Source of the DNA: Pseudorasbora parva
Lineage: Eukaryota; Chordata; Actinopteri; Cypriniformes; Gobionidae
Length of the DNA stretch: 64,000 nt
Reading direction: 5' to 3'
Assembly (NCBI RefSeq): GCF_024679245.1
Contig: NC_090178.1
Coordinates: 15,008,861-15,072,860 of the forward strand
Within the stretch, counting starts at the first letter, position 1, and each line of letters begins with the position of its first letter. The notes beneath the pieces are model-generated. The model was not told the DNA's origin and ran no database searches. It was given only the letters and a program-made list of their open reading frames with translations. The position numbers were made by a program, and so were the translations under genes. Below are positions 1 to 64,000 of this stretch, in pieces.

Positions 1-24
1 TGTGTGTGTGTGTGTGTGTGTGTA
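1..24. repeat. (TG)n microsatellite at the left edge
   Basis: A TG dinucleotide run continues beyond the window and lies just inside rspo2 intron 2, about 26 bp from the exon donor. Confidence 0.95.
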
Positions 25-50
25 TATGTGCGTATACGGAGGGAACTTAC

Positions 51-29175
<29,125 letters not shown>

Positions 29176-29845
29176 CTGGGCGGCTGTATGATTGTCCCGA
29201 CTCACGGTAGAAAGCGTCAAAGGTACTCGCCGCGAGCCTTCAAGGTCCGTTTATGAAGTTTCAATATGTATATTTTCCCACAGAGGAGCAGGGAGTTGAG
29301 GAGTCCGGACTCGGTTGTGTCACACATTAGAGGGGTAGAGAAAACACAATTTCTCACCACCGGTTAATGTCATTTTAGAGAGCGAAACGTGCTTTTTACA
29401 ATAAAAAAGTGTCTCGTTGATGTCTGTGGAGAAAGAAAAGGCTTTTAACTTGAGCTTGGTGGATCAATGTGTTTGCGAGTGAACTATTTCATTCAAAAGA
29501 ACTGAAGGAATTAGCGAATCTCCAAAAGCGCACGAGACGCGATGGGTGCCCTCAAAAGTAGATGCACAGAGCGAAAGAAATATACCTGCGCGAGTCCAGT
29601 CCAAAAAAGAGAAACTTAGCCTATACATCAAGTTCCTTCCGACTGCCAAAGTGGGCTTGGAACATCCAGCATCCCTCTCGCAGGAAAAGTTTAGTCCTTT
29701 CGTCCCCTAGACAGAGTGAGAAAACACATGGATGCAATAGTCTGCAAAAGCTCTAGAATAAACCCTTGAGGTGCATGAGGATGTGTGTGTAACATATGCT
29801 GCAGTGTTCGGCTGGTGATGGAGTATCACTCTACTGGTGCTGATG

Positions 29846-29852
29846 CTATATA
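29846..29852 (-). promoter_or_regulatory. Candidate TATA box of rspo2
   Basis: TATATAG on the minus strand lies about 670 bp upstream of the rspo2 ATG. Transcription from about 29820 would give a roughly 645-nt leader if unspliced. An E-box palindrome CACGTG (29864-29869) and a 20-C run (29940-29959) lie just upstream. The position is plausible, but no transcript evidence is available and a TATA-like 7-mer can occur by chance. Confidence 0.4.
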
Positions 29853-29863
29853 GGCGCTGCTGT

Positions 29864-29869
29864 CACGTG
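29864..29869. promoter_or_regulatory. E-box CACGTG near the candidate rspo2 promoter
   Basis: A palindromic CACGTG lies 12 bp upstream (minus-strand sense) of the candidate TATA box. bHLH factors of the MYC/USF class bind this hexamer. A hexamer is expected by chance every few kilobases, so only the location makes it notable. Confidence 0.25.
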
Positions 29870-29939
29870 GAGACTCCAAGATCTTGTGGCGCTTTTCGGA
29901 GCACTTTCAGAAGCCCCTCGGCCAGAGAGGGCTGTTTCT

Positions 29940-29959
29940 CCCCCCCCCCCCCCCCCCCC
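29940..29959. repeat. Poly-C run of 20 (G-tract on the rspo2 sense strand)
   Basis: Twenty consecutive C residues lie about 90 bp upstream of the candidate TATA box. On the rspo2 sense strand this is a G20 tract, capable of G-quadruplex formation and likely variable in length. Confidence 0.9.
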
Positions 29960-30513
29960 TCCTTGTTTAAGTTTTAGAAGATGACAAATGGAATTTCTCC
30001 CACTGTATCTATACAACACAGATGAGCTTCCGCAGGGTCCTAGTGCATTGGCTTAAATTAAAAGTAATGTGCATTTTATAGTCAAATCATTTTATTTTAG
30101 TTTTTTTTCTAATCATGAAATTGTATCACATTAAATGCAGTGCTTACTGTAGCATACTGCATACCATAGCTGAACTGCAATTTTCATGTATTGCTCCCTG
30201 TTGGCAAAACAAACAATTAAAACTGCCTTGGCTGTTTTTTTGTTTTTTTCTAATCTCGGAGCAAATTTCAGATGGAAGACCAGTTTAACGACCCAATAAA
30301 CCAGCTAAACTCTAGCTTGGCCAGACTGAGACCAGTTTAAACCTGCTAAGATCAACAAACCTACCCAAGATGGCTTAATTGTTTTAGCCAGGATGAAATG
30401 CATACATTATTAGAAGGGAAAATGTGTGCTCATATGATCCCTGGTACAAATTATTTAAATGTCTCAGTTTGATATTTGAAAACTGCAAATGCTATTAAAA
30501 TTTAAAGACTGAC

Positions 30514-30609
<96 letters not shown>

Positions 30610-32500
30610 CACAACTTAATCTCTATTCAGGTCGATTACAACAGCTTTCATTTAACTTTTTTCATTAAAAGTTTTTTTAAACTGGTTAAAAGTACAAAAA
30701 GAATGAGTGCTGTGGCAATTTTCCTTCAGAAGCTTCTTTGCCAAAATGGACATTAATTGCTTTGAAATGCAAGAAATGTTTTACCCAGCTTGACCACTAG
30801 GTGTGGCACTTAATCTTTTATTTATATATCATTTTTTCCCCATGTTCTTTGACTACATCTTATAAAAAGTGTTTCCCCTTTTATCAGTTTGGCTGAGATT
30901 AGCTAGAAAGGTTAGTTTGAGGTGTGCAGCACCTGATTCAGGTACCAAAAGACTAATTTATAACAAACAGGTGTTATGCAAGGCAGCACTTAGTATACAC
31001 CACTGAAAAGTCCATCCATCCTCAAAAACAGTCCGCATAGAATCTGTTACACTCCTCAGAAAAAAAAAAAAAAAAAAACATTTGTCATTTCTAAGTGATG
31101 ACACTCCTCCAGAGGCTTTGATGTTCAGATCAAAGTGAAACTCTCCTAAAGCCAATGTTAATTATATGACCGCTATTTGTCTCTATCAGTACAACACAAT
31201 AGTATCATTTCTCATTAAAGAAATCTTATTAAAGATATGTATTTATTCAACCTGCCTTCATTACTAGAGTGAAATCATGTTGCTTTCCACCCTAAGTGTA
31301 CCTGAAGCCTTTCAATCTCGGTTTACTACACCCTTTCAGTGGAAAGACAAGTGCATACTATACGTAAAATTGAAGTAAATAAAAAAGAAAACTGAAGTGA
31401 TTCCCTGACATTAGGACAGACTCTTGTAATGATCTCTCATATTACAGAAAAGCTACTCTAAATATAGGCCAGCCCTTGTAAAAAGTTGGAAAACAAGACT
31501 CAAGGAATAATCCCGACGAAAATTTATTAGGGAACATGCGTTGTATATTTTAATTACGTGGCCTGTTTTTGAACACATGCCTTAACCTTTTCACATAGAG
31601 GAAAAGGAATGAACAATGCAAAAAGGGAAAGATTATGTAGCCCTTTTCACCAAAACCTACGTTGACCTTTTCTTTTGGGTGTTTGTTTATTTATTTTAAG
31701 TGAAGTGACAGACGTTGTGGTGGACAACCTTCTAAGCCGCACGTCTGCTGTTGGTCTGGATGTCGTACTAAAACAACATCTGAGACAGCACTCCTAAGGT
31801 GAATGTGATAATTAAGGGCTAGGAGGGTTTTATTTTCGTAATGTGTCATGGCACAGGACCGGTAAACCAATCACTTTAACCCACCCCCCTTCCTCCCCGC
31901 CTGCTCGCTGGGAAAGTAAAGGTGACGTCAGTTGTTTTAGATGTCTGGAAGGGAGCCCGAGCACTGTGGCAGCTATAAGCCCCCTCTTCACTCGTCCAGA
32001 GAGACAGGGCCCATAAACATGTCAGCTGATAGAGAGGCCAAAGCAGACATTAAGACACGCTTCGAATCCCAGCCTGCAGCGTCTGCGAGCGGTAGGGATA
32101 AAAAATAAAACGTATAGAGCGATAGAATGAAGGTGTCATGTGCGGAAGATGCGATGAGACGGGAAAGCTGGAGGGGCATTACGTTGATTGTCTAGCGCAT
32201 CTGACAAGCCCTTTGCGAACAAAGAGGACGAGCGTCACTGAAAATGACAACGAGAGTCAGGATGATCACCTTTCCGTGCCCTCTTCGCCACGGCGGAGTG
32301 GGCCGCTACATAACAGCGCCGTAAACGCAGCAGACTAAACACTCATTCATCATTACGGCGCATGCATGTGCAGCGGCACAAAACCCCCCGTCCCACTCAG
32401 TGACTCAGAGCACATTAAAACTTCATCTATTACACAAAAGATCACAACCACTTAACCCTCAACCACCATTCGTAATGTCCAGGAATAAAATGCGAGCATG
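29960..32500. other. Intergenic region between eif3e 3' end and rspo2 promoter
   Basis: About 2.5 kb with no credible exon. It contains a (TA)n tract (30516-30606), an A-run near 31060, and a more GC-balanced stretch at 31.9-32.4 kb containing TGACGTCA (31923-31930), a CRE-like palindrome. Both neighbouring genes read leftward, so this is the whole spacer available for eif3e termination and rspo2 upstream control. Confidence 0.7.
30516..30606. repeat. (TA)n microsatellite, about 91 bp
   Basis: A TA tract in the spacer between eif3e and rspo2, about 0.65 kb upstream of the candidate rspo2 promoter. Confidence 0.97.
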
Positions 32501-32516
32501 GTTTTGTAAGTTTTTT

Positions 32517-32522
32517 TTTATT
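32517..32522 (-). terminator. Candidate eif3e poly(A) signal AATAAA
   Basis: AATAAA on the minus strand, about 150 nt after the eif3e stop codon, with ATTAAA a few bases upstream (32524-32529). It implies a short 3' UTR and transcript end near 32500. Confidence 0.6.
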
Positions 32523-32670
32523 ATTTAATACCAGAAGCATTGAACCCAAGTGCAAAAATAAGGCCTCTGTCTCGCTCCTTTGAGGGATACGAGAGGGAGA
32601 ACAGGATGTCCGGCCGCAATATGGGAATGCTGGAAGGTTAGATGGGAGCGTACGGTCTGCAAAGATCCAC

Positions 32671-64000
<31,330 letters not shown>

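Noticed and set aside
31923..31930. CRE-like TGACGTCA between eif3e and rspo2
   Set aside because: A single 8-bp palindrome is expected about once in a window of this size; nothing else supports a regulatory role.

Overview
This window is nuclear DNA from a teleost fish, most likely a cyprinid. The evidence is two vertebrate genes broken into exons with GT/AG splice sites, long introns, very abundant (TA)n and (CA)n microsatellites, and a dense load of fish DNA transposons, MITEs and L2-type LINE pieces. No prokaryotic operon, CRISPR array, rRNA or tRNA is visible. Species assignment rests on general repeat character and is an inference.

Both protein genes are on the minus strand, head to tail, so both are read from right to left. 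eif3e (translation initiation factor 3 subunit E, INT6) enters from the right edge. Eight consecutive coding exons (62796 down to 32671) encode about residue 158 to the stop codon; the 5' exons lie beyond base 64000. All eight exons join in frame. About 2.65 kb beyond the eif3e poly(A) signal (32517-32522) lies the putative promoter of rspo2 (R-spondin 2, a secreted Wnt/beta-catenin amplifier). Its first coding exon is at 29175-29073. A 28.8 kb intron follows, and the second coding exon (239-51, first furin-like repeat) is at the left edge; the rest of the gene is outside. The EIF3E-RSPO2 order and orientation match the mammalian arrangement on human 8q23. The two products are not functionally linked as far as is known.

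Most of the remaining sequence is introns filled with mobile DNA. rspo2 intron 1 (240-29072) holds TTAA-flanked MITEs, two hAT-like elements with perfect target duplications, two copies of an element built from self-complementary 16-mers, two L2 LINE remnants, and a cluster at 22.0-23.9 kb that includes a 971-bp foldback element. The 13-kb eif3e intron (40205-53207) holds a four-deep transposon nest: an old MITE interrupted by a Tc1-like transposon, itself interrupted by a TIR element with a 3-bp duplication, itself interrupted by a 919-bp TTAA-flanked palindrome. That intron also carries hAT-type elements. About eight copies of one interspersed repeat family lie in both orientations across the window.

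I found no evidence for a new protein-coding system. The most informative observations are the short eif3e-rspo2 spacing, the nested insertions with readable target duplications, and several long inverted repeats that would be transcribed as intronic hairpins.
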